Shown: one piece after another, positions 1 to 6,156 of the stretch
How positions within the stretch are numbered: position 1 is the first letter of the stretch
Layout: each line of letters begins with the position of its first letter
From: Treponema sp. UBA4319
GTDB taxonomy: Bacteria > Spirochaetota > Spirochaetia > Treponematales > Treponemataceae
NCBI GenBank assembly: GCA_002393865.1
Contig: DGUD01000139.1
Span: 1-16,250, forward strand
DNA: 16,250 nt
Reading direction: 5' to 3'
Made by a program: the position numbers and the translations under genes
The notes under the pieces: generated by a model
Databases searched by the model: none
Seen by the model: only the letters and a program-made list of their open reading frames with translations
What the model was told of the DNA's origin: nothing

Positions 1-33
1 TGAGATGTATTTTATCTGAATACGGACGCGGTA

Positions 34-62
34 TTGGAAAATTATGTAAACTGTTTTAAAAT
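34..62 (+). promoter_or_regulatory. possible sigma70-type promoter upstream of the long hairpin
   Basis: TTGGAA at 34-39 and TAAAAT at 57-62 are separated by 17 bases. The predicted transcript would start near 69 and run straight into the hairpin at 104-199, so it could give a short RNA or a structured leader. The surroundings are AT-rich, so chance matches are likely. The stretch 1-60 may instead hold the 3' end of an upstream gene: one frame stays open from 3 to a TAA at 57-59, but it is too short to identify. Confidence 0.3.
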
Positions 63-103
63 GATTTTCTTTTTTATGCTACCAAAGCCAAGGATTCAAC
101 ATA

Positions 104-204
104 AAAAATGCGCGGAAGCGGAAAAACGCCCGGGCTGCCATTTGCAAAGCGAAGCGTGCAACCGGCAGTCCGGGTGTTTTCCACTGGGAGCGCATTTTTG
201 TTTT
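104..204. terminator. long imperfect hairpin, probable bidirectional terminator
   Basis: AAAAATGCGC (104-113) pairs with GCGCATTTTT (190-199). After an internal loop, 120-127 pairs with 176-182 (one bulged A), CCCGG 129-133 with CCGGG 170-174, CTGCC 135-139 with GGCAG 164-168, and TTGCA 142-146 with TGCAA 157-161. The apical loop is about 10 bases. The plus strand runs into T5-G-T4 at 195-204; the minus strand reads a T6 run opposite 103-108. It sits before the OLD gene promoter, so it can insulate that gene from upstream transcription. It is longer than a usual intrinsic terminator, so a structured small RNA or a palindromic repeat is an alternative. Confidence 0.6.
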
Positions 205-237
205 CATGCTGAAGTCCTGCCCTGCACGCCGCAATTG

Positions 238-266
238 TTTACAAAAGCGCCGTTATGCCCTATACT
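238..266 (+). promoter_or_regulatory. sigma70-type promoter of the OLD-family gene, leaderless layout
   Basis: TTTACA at 238-243 and TATACT at 261-266 are each 5 of 6 matches to consensus, with a 17-base spacer. The expected start of transcription, about 7 bases after the -10 box, is at 273-274, which coincides with the GTG start codon at 274 (an in-frame ATG follows at 277). No Shine-Dalgarno site lies in between. Confidence 0.6.
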
Positions 267-273
267 TTAGCGC

Positions 274-1836
274 GTGATGCATCTTGCGGTGAATGTAAAG
301 CTCCCGTTCCTGTGGGGCAGGTCTGTTTTCAGGAAAGACTCATGGGCGCACATCAACCTGATTGTCGGCCCCAACGGATCAGGCAAAACCTTGCTCGCGG
401 AATCAATCGCAGAACGGTTCGCCGGGCAGGGCTGGTCGGTCAAATTCCTGCGGGCGGAAGGCGACCGCCGCGAGGCGGAGAGCGAGGCCTTTGAGATTCT
501 GCAGACAAACGCGGAAGTCAGGGACAAAATTCAGACCGTGCTGTCGGGCATGTTCGGCAAATCCATCGTCTTCAAAAAGACGGAGGAAGGGAACTATGTC
601 CCCATGGTCATCAACCGGGCATGGAACGTCGAATATGATTTGCGGGCGGTGGAATGCCACGGCTTCAAGGAAATCATTACGCTGCTCGTGGCGCTGTACG
701 CGAATACCGGCAACAGCTGCCTTATCTTTGACGAGCCGGAGCTGCACCTGCACCCCCAGTTCCAGCAGTTCTTCGCGGAGGAGCTGCGGCGGGTCTCGCG
801 GCGCCATCCCAAGCGGATGTACATCCTTATCACGCATTCGCCCTTCTTTATCGACCTGCGTTTTCCGGAAGAGCTGACGGGCGTCATCGTCTGCCACACG
901 AACCGCGCGCCAACCCATATCGACAGCCTTGACGAAAAGGACGCCCAGCTGATACGCCGCTTTCTGCCGCGCTTCAACTCCTACCACAAACAGTTTTTCT
1001 TCTCCGACAACCAGATATTCGTGGAGGGCTACACCGACCAGCAGCTCTTTACGAACCTGCTGCCTTACATTGCCGCCGAGCGGGGGGCAGCGGGCACCGG
1101 CATCATCGATGTGGGCGGCAAGGACGAGCTGGGCGTGTTCTGCAAGGTCTGCGCGCTGCTTGGCACGAACAGCCGCATCATCACTGACCTTGACTCCCTG
1201 TTCAGCGGCAAGCTCCGGGACGTCTTCTGCGCAGACAGGCGCGCCGGGCGGTGGATTTCCCGCCAGAGCGAAAAACATGCGCAGCTGCTGGGCGTGCTGT
1301 TCACAGAAAAGGAGCTCCAGCGCCCCGTAACGCTCGGCCGGCTCATCATGCGGCTGGAGCGCAGCTTGGGCGAAATCGGCCGGGAGCTGTGCAAGGAAGG
1401 CGCGCCCATACCGGAATCCCTTGCGCCGCTCGCAGGCAAGCTGGCTTCCCTGCAGCAAAAACACGGGAACGCAGAGAACATAGACACGTTCAAGACAGTC
1501 GTCCTTCAGGGAGTCATGCAGTGCGGCGATGACCTGCACCAATTCCTGCCCGCCGGGCTTGCGGCAAAAATTCCTTCCATAAAGAACCTCTTCTCCCTTA
1601 TCCTTGCGGGTGCCGCCGCCGCGGGCGTCTTTATCCTGCCCAAAGGCTGCATCGAGCACTACTACACGCAGACGGCGGTGCTCTATATGCCCGTGGCGGC
1701 AAAGGACAAGCTTTTCCACTTGGAGCTGGAGCACCTGCTCAGCTCCCCGCCGGAAGTCATCCGCACGAGCTACGCGGAGCTCATCGCCATACTGGAGAAC
1801 GCCTGCGGAAGGCACAGCACAAGCTATCCTGTATAA
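274..1836 (+). CDS. OLD-family ATP-dependent endonuclease (AAA ATPase plus TOPRIM)
   Basis: 520 residues. The N-terminal ABC/SMC-like ATPase has Walker A GPNGSGKT (32-39), Walker B LIFDEPELHLH (150-160) and an H-loop THSP (187-190). A TOPRIM domain follows, with the acidic motif EGYTD (251-255) and DLD (305-307); a late VFILPKGCIEHYY segment resembles the end of OLD TOPRIM domains. By family, this architecture (phage P2 Old, GajA) is a nuclease controlled by nucleotide binding, often in phage defence. The start is GTG 274 or ATG 277; Walker A begins by residue 32, so a much later start would remove the first strand of the fold. No UvrD-like GajB partner or other defence gene is adjacent, so this looks like a stand-alone class 1 OLD protein. 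The target is unknown. Confidence 0.85.
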   Translation: MMHLAVNVKLPFLWGRSVFRKDSWAHINLIVGPNGSGKTLLAESIAERFAGQGWSVKFLRAEGDRREAESEAFEILQTNAEVRDKIQTVLSGMFGKSIVFKKTEEGNYVPMVINRAWNVEYDLRAVECHGFKEIITLLVALYANTGNSCLIFDEPELHLHPQFQQFFAEELRRVSRRHPKRMYILITHSPFFIDLRFPEELTGVIVCHTNRAPTHIDSLDEKDAQLIRRFLPRFNSYHKQFFFSDNQIFVEGYTDQQLFTNLLPYIAAERGAAGTGIIDVGGKDELGVFCKVCALLGTNSRIITDLDSLFSGKLRDVFCADRRAGRWISRQSEKHAQLLGVLFTEKELQRPVTLGRLIMRLERSLGEIGRELCKEGAPIPESLAPLAGKLASLQQKHGNAENIDTFKTVVLQGVMQCGDDLHQFLPAGLAAKIPSIKNLFSLILAGAAAAGVFILPKGCIEHYYTQTAVLYMPVAAKDKLFHLELEHLLSSPPEVIRTSYAELIAILENACGRHSTSYPV

Positions 1837-1929
1837 AACAAACTTAATTCGTAAAAAAACACTACTGTCTGCAGCCTGCCACAGCATCGCATACAGTTCT
1901 GCTATCCTCTGGATGTATATGCAAAAATA

Positions 1930-1938
1930 TGCTATCAT
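1930..1938 (+). promoter_or_regulatory. extended -10 promoter of hisD, leaderless layout
   Basis: TG at 1930-1931, one base, then TATCAT at 1933-1938 form an extended -10 element (5 of 6 in the hexamer). The -35 position (TGGATG, 1910-1915) is weak, as extended -10 promoters allow. Six bases (1939-1944) separate the box from the hisD ATG at 1945, which puts the expected transcript start at or next to the A of ATG. No Shine-Dalgarno site is present. Confidence 0.5.
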
Positions 1939-1944
1939 AGCCCC

Positions 1945-3336
1945 ATGATAAAGATTCAGGACGCAAGCGAACTAGAAGAGAGCTTTTTTAAAGGCAGAGA
2001 TTTCGGGGACTCGATAGACACCGTGCGCACGGTGCTAAAGCAGGTGCAGGCTCGCGGAGATGCCGCCCTGCGCGAATACAGCGCGCAGTTCGATGTCTCC
2101 GCGCCGGAAAACTTTGAGGTTCCCCGCGAGGAGCTCAAGGCTGCGGCGGCAAAGCTGGAGCGCAGCAATCCGGACTTGTACAAGTCCCTCTGCTACTCGC
2201 ACTCGCTTGCCCTGAAATTCGCGCTCAAACAGAAGGAATCTTTCGACGATTTTGAGACGGAGCTGGAGCCAGGGCTGTTCACCGGGCAGAAGAACATCCC
2301 CGTGGAGCGCGCGGGCGTCTACGTCCCGGCGGGGAGATTCCCCCTCGTCTCCACCGTCGTCATGACGGTCACCCCGGCAGCGGCGGCGGGCGTCAAAGAA
2401 ATCATCCTGTGCACGCCGCCCCGCGTGCACCCTGATGACCAGCAGCGCGCCCGGCAGTCCGGCTGCGGTGTTCCCGGTACGCCGCTCAAGGGCGGCAAGC
2501 CTTATGCCGACGAGAATATCATGGCGGCAGCATATATCTGCGGCGTCACCCGCCTCTTTGCCTGCGGCGGCGCACAGGCGATAGCGGCGCTCGCGTTCGG
2601 GACGGAAAGCATTCCCCGCACGGATGTCATTGCCGGGCCGGGGAACAAATTCGTCGCAGAGGCAAAAAAGCTGGTCTACGGCACAGCCGGAATCGACATG
2701 ATTGCCGGCCCCACAGAGGTCTTTATCATCGCCGACGACAGCGCGGATCCGGAATGGCTCGCAGCCGACCTGCTGGCACAGGCGGAGCATGACGTGGTGG
2801 CGCAGCCGGTGCTCGTCGTCACCGACAGGCAGCTTGCCCGGCAGGTCGCGGAAGAAATTGAGCGCCAGCTCGCCGTTTTGCCAACCCGTGCGACGGCAGA
2901 GCAGAGCATACAGAATTTCGGCAGAATAATCATCGCGGAAAGCCTTGAGCAGGCTGCTGGAATCGCAAACCGCAAAGCCCCTGAGCATCTGGAGCTTGCT
3001 ATGGACGCGGGCAAGGAGCGTGACCGCATGGTCTCGCTCGTGCGCAATTACGGCTCGCTCTTTATCGGGCACGGCGCGGCAGAGGTCTTCGGGGACTACG
3101 CGGCAGGGCTCAACCATACCCTGCCCACGTCGGGGAGCGCCCGCTTTACTGGGGGACTTTCCGTGCGGATGTTCCTCAAAACCGTCACGACGTTGCGCAC
3201 GGTGGAAGGCGCCAGCGGCCCGCAGGCATCAGCGGAGGCGGCCGGGCATCTGGGCGACGCGGAAGGACTTGCGGCGCACGCACATGCCGCGCGGCTCAGG
3301 CTCGCAGGGCACAGGGCTGCGGACGCCCATTCATGA
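1945..3336 (+). CDS. hisD: histidinol dehydrogenase family protein (HisD-like)
   Basis: 463 residues. HisD enzymes oxidise L-histidinol to L-histidine with two NAD+, using a zinc ion. Residues equivalent to the E. coli zinc ligands and catalytic residues are present: Q279 and H282 in AQAEHD, E347 and H348 in APEHLE, D384 in FGDYAAG, E440 and H445 in AEGLAAHA. The family motifs GGAQAIAALAFGT (208-220), AGPGNKFVAEAK (230-241) and DMIAGPTEV (251-259) are clear. Around 160-190 it is about two dozen residues longer than E. coli HisD as I recall it. No other histidine-biosynthesis gene is nearby; instead it heads an operon with def, fmt and a PASTA gene. A related alcohol or amino-alcohol dehydrogenase role is therefore possible. 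Its TGA (3334-3336) overlaps a possible ATG at 3333. Confidence 0.85.
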   Translation: MIKIQDASELEESFFKGRDFGDSIDTVRTVLKQVQARGDAALREYSAQFDVSAPENFEVPREELKAAAAKLERSNPDLYKSLCYSHSLALKFALKQKESFDDFETELEPGLFTGQKNIPVERAGVYVPAGRFPLVSTVVMTVTPAAAAGVKEIILCTPPRVHPDDQQRARQSGCGVPGTPLKGGKPYADENIMAAAYICGVTRLFACGGAQAIAALAFGTESIPRTDVIAGPGNKFVAEAKKLVYGTAGIDMIAGPTEVFIIADDSADPEWLAADLLAQAEHDVVAQPVLVVTDRQLARQVAEEIERQLAVLPTRATAEQSIQNFGRIIIAESLEQAAGIANRKAPEHLELAMDAGKERDRMVSLVRNYGSLFIGHGAAEVFGDYAAGLNHTLPTSGSARFTGGLSVRMFLKTVTTLRTVEGASGPQASAEAAGHLGDAEGLAAHAHAARLRLAGHRAADAHS

Positions 3337-3340
3337 TTCA

Positions 3341-3346
3341 GGCAGG
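3341..3346 (+). promoter_or_regulatory. Shine-Dalgarno site that decides the def start
   Basis: GGCAGG lies 7 bases before ATG 3354. The in-frame ATG at 3333, which overlaps the hisD stop as ATGA, has no comparable site and would add seven residues before the conserved MKIYKLG start of deformylases. Confidence 0.6.
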
Positions 3347-3353
3347 ACAGCAC

Positions 3354-3935
3354 ATGAAGATTTATAAGCTTGGAGAAGACATTCTCCGCGAGAAATGCGT
3401 TCCGGTCGCACCGGAAGAGATAGACGACTCCATGAGGAAACTCCTGGAGGAAATGTTCAAGACGATGGAGAGCGCGAACGGCGTGGGGCTTGCGGCTCCG
3501 CAGGTCGGCATCGCAAAACGCTTCTTCGTCATCGTCGCAGACGACGGCGTCCGCCGGGTATTCATCAACCCGGAGATTACCGGCACCTCGGACGATGCGG
3601 TGGACTACGAGGAAGGCTGCCTCTCGATTCCCGGCGAATACGAGAACATAAAGCGCCCCTCCAAAGTCTCCGTGTCAGCGCTGAACGAGCACGGCAAACG
3701 CTTCTTCCTGGAGAACGCCGACGGGCTCCTTGCCCGCGTTATCCAGCACGAATACGACCATCTGGACGGCATCCTCTACATAGACAAGGGCGACCCCCAG
3801 TTCAAGGAGGCGACCGTCACGAAATTCAAGAAGCGCGCGGAGAACGCCGCAAAAAAAGCCGCGAAAAAAGCGGCCAAAGAACGGAGCCTTGCCGCAAAGA
3901 TAGCGGACAAAAGTGCGAGGAAAGGAAACGCATAA
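3354..3935 (+). CDS. def: peptide deformylase
   Basis: 193 residues from ATG 3354. The enzyme removes the N-formyl group from nascent peptides at the ribosome, using a metal ion. All three signature motifs are intact: GVGLAAPQ (43-50), EGCLS (87-91, metal ligand C89) and QHEYDH (131-136, HExxH with ligands H132 and H136 and catalytic E133). The C-terminal tail from about 158 is rich in Lys and Ala (AAKKAAKKAAKE), probably a basic helix that could touch ribosomal RNA; that is inference. The stop codon abuts the ATG of fmt, so the pair that puts on and takes off formyl groups is co-transcribed, a common bacterial arrangement. An earlier start at 3333 cannot be excluded. Confidence 0.95.
   Translation: MKIYKLGEDILREKCVPVAPEEIDDSMRKLLEEMFKTMESANGVGLAAPQVGIAKRFFVIVADDGVRRVFINPEITGTSDDAVDYEEGCLSIPGEYENIKRPSKVSVSALNEHGKRFFLENADGLLARVIQHEYDHLDGILYIDKGDPQFKEATVTKFKKRAENAAKKAAKKAAKERSLAAKIADKSARKGNA
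3917..3926 (+). promoter_or_regulatory. Shine-Dalgarno site of fmt
   Basis: GAGGAAAGGA ends 9 bases before the fmt ATG at 3936 and lies inside the last codons of def. The site supports this start and continued translation across the def-fmt junction, where the TAA (3933-3935) directly abuts the ATG. Confidence 0.6.
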
Positions 3936-4949
3936 ATGCTCAGAGTGCTTTACGGCGGAAGCCCCGCAGCTTCGGCAAAAACGCTGGAACTCATCCTCAA
4001 GGACAGCGCCATGTCCTCCGCCTTTGCGCGGGAGGAATACAAAATCGTAGGCGTGCTCACAAACCCGCCGTCCGCGCAGGGGCGGCACAAGGAGCTTATT
4101 CCCACGGAAGTGGCGCAGTACGCCCGCATCTGGAACAAGGCGCGGCACGACGACATCAGGATTTTTGAGCCGGAGCACGTCAAGGAGGAAGCCCGCAATG
4201 CCATAGCGGAAGTCCGGGCAGATGTCTTTGTCTGCTTTGCATACGGGCATATACTGGGGCCAAAATTCTTCCAGCTCTTCAAATACGGCGGCATGAACCT
4301 GCACCCCTCCCTGCTCCCCAAGTACCGGGGAGCCACGCCTGTTCCCGCGGCAATCCTCAACATGGATGAGGAGACTGGCTTCTCCGTGCAGAAGATGGCG
4401 CTGGGCATAGACGAAGGAGACATCCTTGACGAGCAGATATTCCGGCTTACCGGCAGCGAGACGACGGAATCCCTCCTGAACCGGGCGGCGCTCTATGGCG
4501 GCACGGTCATCACAAGCATCCTCAGGAACATCTCAAAAACCGGCGAGATGCCGCCTTCCCGACCGCAGGAAGGAACCGCAAGCTACTGTTCGATTATAAA
4601 AAAGGAAGACGGCAAGATAAACTGGCGCAATTCCGCGGAAATGATTGACGCGCAGATACGGGCATATACGCCGTGGCCGGGCTGTTTTACCTCCGTGAAC
4701 GGGCAGCAGCTGCGCATACTGAAGGCTGCGGCGGCAAGCAAAATCGCCCTGCAGGACTCGGCAATCCCCAAAAACACGTCCGGCGTGCCGGGGACGGTGC
4801 TGGCCTTCAACAAACAGCGCGGCATACTCATCCAGACGGGCAGCGGCGTCCTCATCGTGACGGAGCTGCAATGGCAGGCAAAAAAAGCAATGGATTATAA
4901 GTCATTCATAAACGGCGCCAGAAATTTCATCGGCACCGTCCTTGACTAG
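3936..4949 (+). CDS. fmt: methionyl-tRNA formyltransferase
   Basis: 337 residues. The enzyme transfers a formyl group from 10-formyl-tetrahydrofolate to Met-tRNA(fMet) for initiation. The hydrolase/transferase fold is seen from the start (MLRVLYGGSP), with the catalytic block MNLHPSLLPKYRGATPV: N121, H123 and the SLLP loop, followed by GIDEGDIL with D159. These match the Asn-His-Asp set of Fmt and GART enzymes. The C-terminal tRNA-binding domain, from about 225, carries the typical DGKINWRNSAEMIDAQIRA and YTPWPGCFT stretches. Length is slightly above the usual 310-320. It follows def without a gap and is followed by the PASTA gene, whose ATG lies 10 bases past this stop. Confidence 0.95.
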   Translation: MLRVLYGGSPAASAKTLELILKDSAMSSAFAREEYKIVGVLTNPPSAQGRHKELIPTEVAQYARIWNKARHDDIRIFEPEHVKEEARNAIAEVRADVFVCFAYGHILGPKFFQLFKYGGMNLHPSLLPKYRGATPVPAAILNMDEETGFSVQKMALGIDEGDILDEQIFRLTGSETTESLLNRAALYGGTVITSILRNISKTGEMPPSRPQEGTASYCSIIKKEDGKINWRNSAEMIDAQIRAYTPWPGCFTSVNGQQLRILKAAAASKIALQDSAIPKNTSGVPGTVLAFNKQRGILIQTGSGVLIVTELQWQAKKAMDYKSFINGARNFIGTVLD

Positions 4950-4955
4950 GCAGGA
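4948..4955 (+). promoter_or_regulatory. Shine-Dalgarno site that decides the PASTA gene start
   Basis: AGGCAGGA lies just before ATG 4960 and overlaps the fmt stop codon. It favours ATG 4960 over the in-frame TTG at 4942, which lies inside fmt. Confidence 0.55.
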
Positions 4956-4959
4956 TATT

Positions 4960-6000
4960 ATGAAGGAATCTTTTTTCAACAGGCTCAGGGCCAGCTTCAG
5001 CAGGCAGACGCAAGAGCTGCAAAGCAGCGGCCGTTCATTCGTGTTTACCGTCATCGTCAGCTTTGTCATCATGGTGGCGGCAGGTATCGCGGTATTCTTT
5101 GCGTCCGTGCAGGGCGCGGAAAAAGTCATGGTGCCGGAAGTCGTCGGCAAAGACCTCAAGACCGCCCTTCTGGAGATGCAGGAAAAGGAGCTCTATGCCA
5201 AAATCCAGCTGAAATACTCCGATCAGGCGCCTACGGACACTATTCTTGCGCAGGATCCGGATGCGGGAGCAATCGTCAAGGCATACCGCCGCGTAACGCT
5301 CACCGTCAGCCGGGGCACCGCCGCCGATCAGATTGAGGACTACACAGGGAAGAACATCGACGATGTGCTTCCGTCCGTGCAGCTGCTCTCCGCCGGGCGC
5401 TCATCGCTGCTGAAAGTGGCCACGCCGGTCTACCAGCAGGACTCAAGTCCCCGCGGCACAATCCTCGCACAGTCGCCGGAAGCCGGAACGGTCGTCACGG
5501 ATGCCGTGACGCTCCAGTTCATCGTCAGCTCCGGCAACCAGACCGCGGAAGTCTCTGTGCCCAACATCGTGGGAAAGAGCATCCAGCAGGTCTACGCCGC
5601 CATGCAGGACAGCAAGGTCATATTCGACTTCAGCTCCCACATCGCCTATGACAACGAGAAGCCCGGCACCATCACCACAGAGGAGAATCCCGGCGGCAAA
5701 GTGGCGGAATACAGCCATATCAAGGCCGAATTCGCCTTTGCGCAGCCGTCCACGGACAATCCCCTGCTCTACGGCATCCTGACACCCGCAGATTTGGGCG
5801 GCGCACCGGCGGAATATCCCTTCCCCGTAAACATGCGGCTGAGCGCAACAAGCCGCGAAGGCGAGACAAAGACGCTCGTAAGCTTCAGCCACACCGGGAA
5901 AAACCTGTCGATTCCCTACGCCGTGGAGGAAGGCACGGTGCTGACACTGCACGTGCTGGACGGCAGCGCTCAGGAACAGACATACAGGCTGCAGCGCTAG
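4960..6000 (+). CDS. membrane-anchored PASTA-domain protein without kinase
   Basis: 346 residues from ATG 4960. A short basic cytoplasmic N-terminus is followed by one hydrophobic helix (about 28-50), then three PASTA-like repeats in the periplasm: about 57-120 (starts VPEVVGKD, ends LTVSRG), 125-193 (contains GTILAQSPEAGTVV) and 198-262 (starts VPNIVGKS). The last 80 residues form a separate unrecognised beta-rich tail. PASTA domains in Stk/PknB kinases and penicillin-binding proteins bind peptidoglycan or beta-lactams; here there is no kinase or transpeptidase domain. A role in envelope sensing or wall organisation is inferred. It is the last gene before the terminator at 6042-6083, so it shares expression with def and fmt. 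Confidence 0.85.
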   Translation: MKESFFNRLRASFSRQTQELQSSGRSFVFTVIVSFVIMVAAGIAVFFASVQGAEKVMVPEVVGKDLKTALLEMQEKELYAKIQLKYSDQAPTDTILAQDPDAGAIVKAYRRVTLTVSRGTAADQIEDYTGKNIDDVLPSVQLLSAGRSSLLKVATPVYQQDSSPRGTILAQSPEAGTVVTDAVTLQFIVSSGNQTAEVSVPNIVGKSIQQVYAAMQDSKVIFDFSSHIAYDNEKPGTITTEENPGGKVAEYSHIKAEFAFAQPSTDNPLLYGILTPADLGGAPAEYPFPVNMRLSATSREGETKTLVSFSHTGKNLSIPYAVEEGTVLTLHVLDGSAQEQTYRLQR

Positions 6001-6041
6001 GGAACCTGCTCCCTGCCAGGCATGCAGCATAAAACGCACTC

Positions 6042-6083
6042 ATGCGCGGTACCGGGCAATTTCCCGCTGCCGCGCATTTTTTT
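6042..6083 (+). terminator. intrinsic terminator after the hisD-def-fmt-PASTA operon
   Basis: ATGCGCGG (6042-6049) is perfectly complementary to CCGCGCAT (6070-6077), with an inner GGG/CCC pair (6054-6056 with 6063-6065), and is followed by a run of T to 6083. It lies 42 bases after the PASTA stop codon. The remainder of 6001-6118 shows no gene. Confidence 0.85.
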
Positions 6084-6118
6084 CCGCCTGAATTCTTATT
6101 TTATCTTCCGCACTGCCT

Positions 6119-6151
6119 CAATTGAACAAAATGTCAAAAAATGTTAAATTG
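6119..6151 (+). promoter_or_regulatory. 33-bp inverted repeat, candidate TetR operator
   Basis: CAATTGAACA (6119-6128) and TGTTAAATTG (6142-6151) are reverse complements at 9 of 10 positions, separated by 13 bases. The left arm covers the -35 box and the right arm covers the -10 box of the RNA methyltransferase promoter. A TetR-type regulator is the second gene of the operon, so autorepression is the natural inference. Arms this far apart would fit two helical turns or a pair of dimers. Confidence 0.55.
6122..6150 (+). promoter_or_regulatory. sigma70-type promoter of the RNA methyltransferase operon, leaderless layout
   Basis: TTGAAC (6122-6127) and TAAATT (6145-6150) are separated by 17 bases, and TG at 6142-6143 gives an extended -10. 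Only six bases (6151-6156) lie between the -10 box and ATG 6157. The transcript is expected to start on or beside the start codon, without a Shine-Dalgarno site. Confidence 0.5.
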
Positions 6152-6156
6152 TCACT

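Noticed and set aside
34..270. 78-codon open frame in the upstream region
   Set aside because: It starts with TTG, runs through the hairpin and has no ribosome site or recognisable protein features.
274..1836. Gabija defence system
   Set aside because: The OLD-like protein resembles GajA in layout, but the next gene is hisD and no UvrD-like GajB is in the window.
403..1938. 511-codon open frame on the minus strand
   Set aside because: It is the antisense shadow of the OLD-family gene, whose Walker and TOPRIM motifs are clear on the plus strand.
1837..1944. Terminator after the OLD-family gene
   Set aside because: There is no GC-rich stem followed by T; only short A-runs are present before the hisD promoter.
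2035..3117. 360-codon open frame on the minus strand
   Set aside because: Antisense to hisD and without recognisable motifs; the hisD active-site residues settle the strand.
3333..3353. ATGA overlap of the hisD stop with an earlier def start
   Set aside because: Possible translational coupling, but it adds residues not seen before the conserved deformylase start and lacks a ribosome site; ATG 3354 has GGCAGG 7 bases upstream.
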